From an uncultured Roseburia sp. (GTDB lineage Bacteria; Bacillota; Clostridia; Lachnospirales; Lachnospiraceae), in the NCBI GenBank assembly GCA_947384095.1, contig CANDFU010000114.1, positions 1 to 6,222 of the forward strand: a stretch of DNA of 6,222 nucleotides. Direction: 5' to 3'. The position numbers were made by a program, and so were the translations under genes. The notes beneath the pieces are model-generated. The model did not search any database and had not been told where the DNA came from. It saw nothing but the letters and a program-made list of their open reading frames with translations. The first letter of the stretch is position 1. The number at the start of each line of letters is the position of its first letter. This document shows positions 6,024 through 6,222 of this stretch, piece by piece.

Positions 6024-6045
6024 AAAATCCTGCCGAATGGATTTT
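6024..6045 (-). terminator. Weak candidate terminator downstream of the right-edge gene
   Basis: On the minus strand AAAATCC and GGATTTT form a 7-bp A/T-rich stem with an 8-base loop, ending in a short T-rich run, 16 bases after the stop of the partial gene at 6062. The stem has only two G/C pairs and the U-tract is short, so termination may be inefficient. It lies just upstream of the BIG_2 promoter, where a terminator would be expected. Confidence 0.35.
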
Positions 6046-6061
6046 ATTGATACTCATTTTA

Positions 6062-6222
6062 TCACGGTTCCAGCACCAGGCGCTGTCCATCCTCGATTTT
6101 CTTCAGAAGCAGAACTACATAACCTATACCCGGCTCGGCAGGGGCAATCTGATCAAATTCTGTATATCCGGATGGAAAAAGCATAATACCGCTCTCGATT
6201 ACAACTACCCATGTCTGAAGGA
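6062..6222 (-). CDS. C-terminal fragment of an unrecognised protein (5' end outside window)
   Basis: The reverse strand is open from the right edge (first full codon at 6220) to a TGA at 6062-6064, giving 52 residues that begin LQTWVVVIES and end in GQRLVLEP. The content looks like real protein: alternating hydrophobic beta-strand-like runs (WVVVIES, GYVVLLLKKIE) with charged turns, and codon use like its neighbours. The other two minus frames are broken by stops. I do not recognise a family from this fragment; no membrane segment or sorting signal is seen at the C-terminus. The next gene on this strand, for the BIG_2 protein, starts 123 bases downstream and has its own promoter. Confidence 0.6.
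   Translation of the reverse strand, partial: LQTWVVVIESGIMLFPSGYTEFDQIAPAEPGIGYVVLLLKKIEDGQRLVLEP

Overview
The window looks like chromosomal DNA from a Gram-positive anaerobe of the Clostridia, most likely a Lachnospiraceae-type gut bacterium. This rests on moderate base composition, purine-rich ribosome binding sites, a lipobox lipoprotein, a BIG_2-type exported protein and Firmicutes-like RsmA and RsmI sequences. The assignment is inference from sequence style; there is no marker gene such as rRNA here.

Layout from left to right. (1) Positions 1-775, minus strand: rsmA (ksgA), cut off by the left edge so the C-terminus is missing. (2) 789-1205, minus: an unrecognised acidic 138-residue protein, 13 bases upstream of rsmA and probably co-transcribed with it from a promoter near 1267-1302. 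(3) 1206-1384: a divergent promoter region; the plus-strand promoter is overlapped by a perfect 9-bp inverted repeat resembling an operator. (4) 1385-3193, plus: the only plus-strand gene, an exported lipoprotein of the DUF885 family with a metallopeptidase-like HEGxPGH motif. (5) 3204-3236: a perfect 12-bp stem-loop between convergent genes. (6) 3261-3866, minus: a stand-alone TerA-type TerD-family protein. (7) 3954-4802, minus: rsmI. (8) 4931-5938, minus: a secreted protein built almost only of four BIG_2 (bacterial Ig-like) repeats. (9) 6062-6222, minus: the C-terminal 52 residues of an unrecognised protein that enters from the right edge.

Functionally the window mixes housekeeping and surface genes. 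RsmA and RsmI both modify 16S rRNA near the decoding centre (A1518/A1519 and C1402). The DUF885 lipoprotein and the BIG_2 protein act outside the membrane. The TerA-like protein is probably cytoplasmic and calcium-binding, but no other ter genes are visible beside it. The minus-strand genes do not form one long operon: plausible separate promoters lie before the BIG_2 gene, rsmI, the TerA-like gene and the 138-residue gene.

I see no tRNA, rRNA, CRISPR array, insertion sequence or phage gene, and no convincing evidence of a novel multi-gene system. The most notable items are the operator-like dyad on the lipoprotein promoter, the orphan TerA domain, the exact 75-residue cysteine periodicity in the BIG_2 protein, the unrecognised gene coupled to rsmA, and the strong hairpin that lacks a U-tract.
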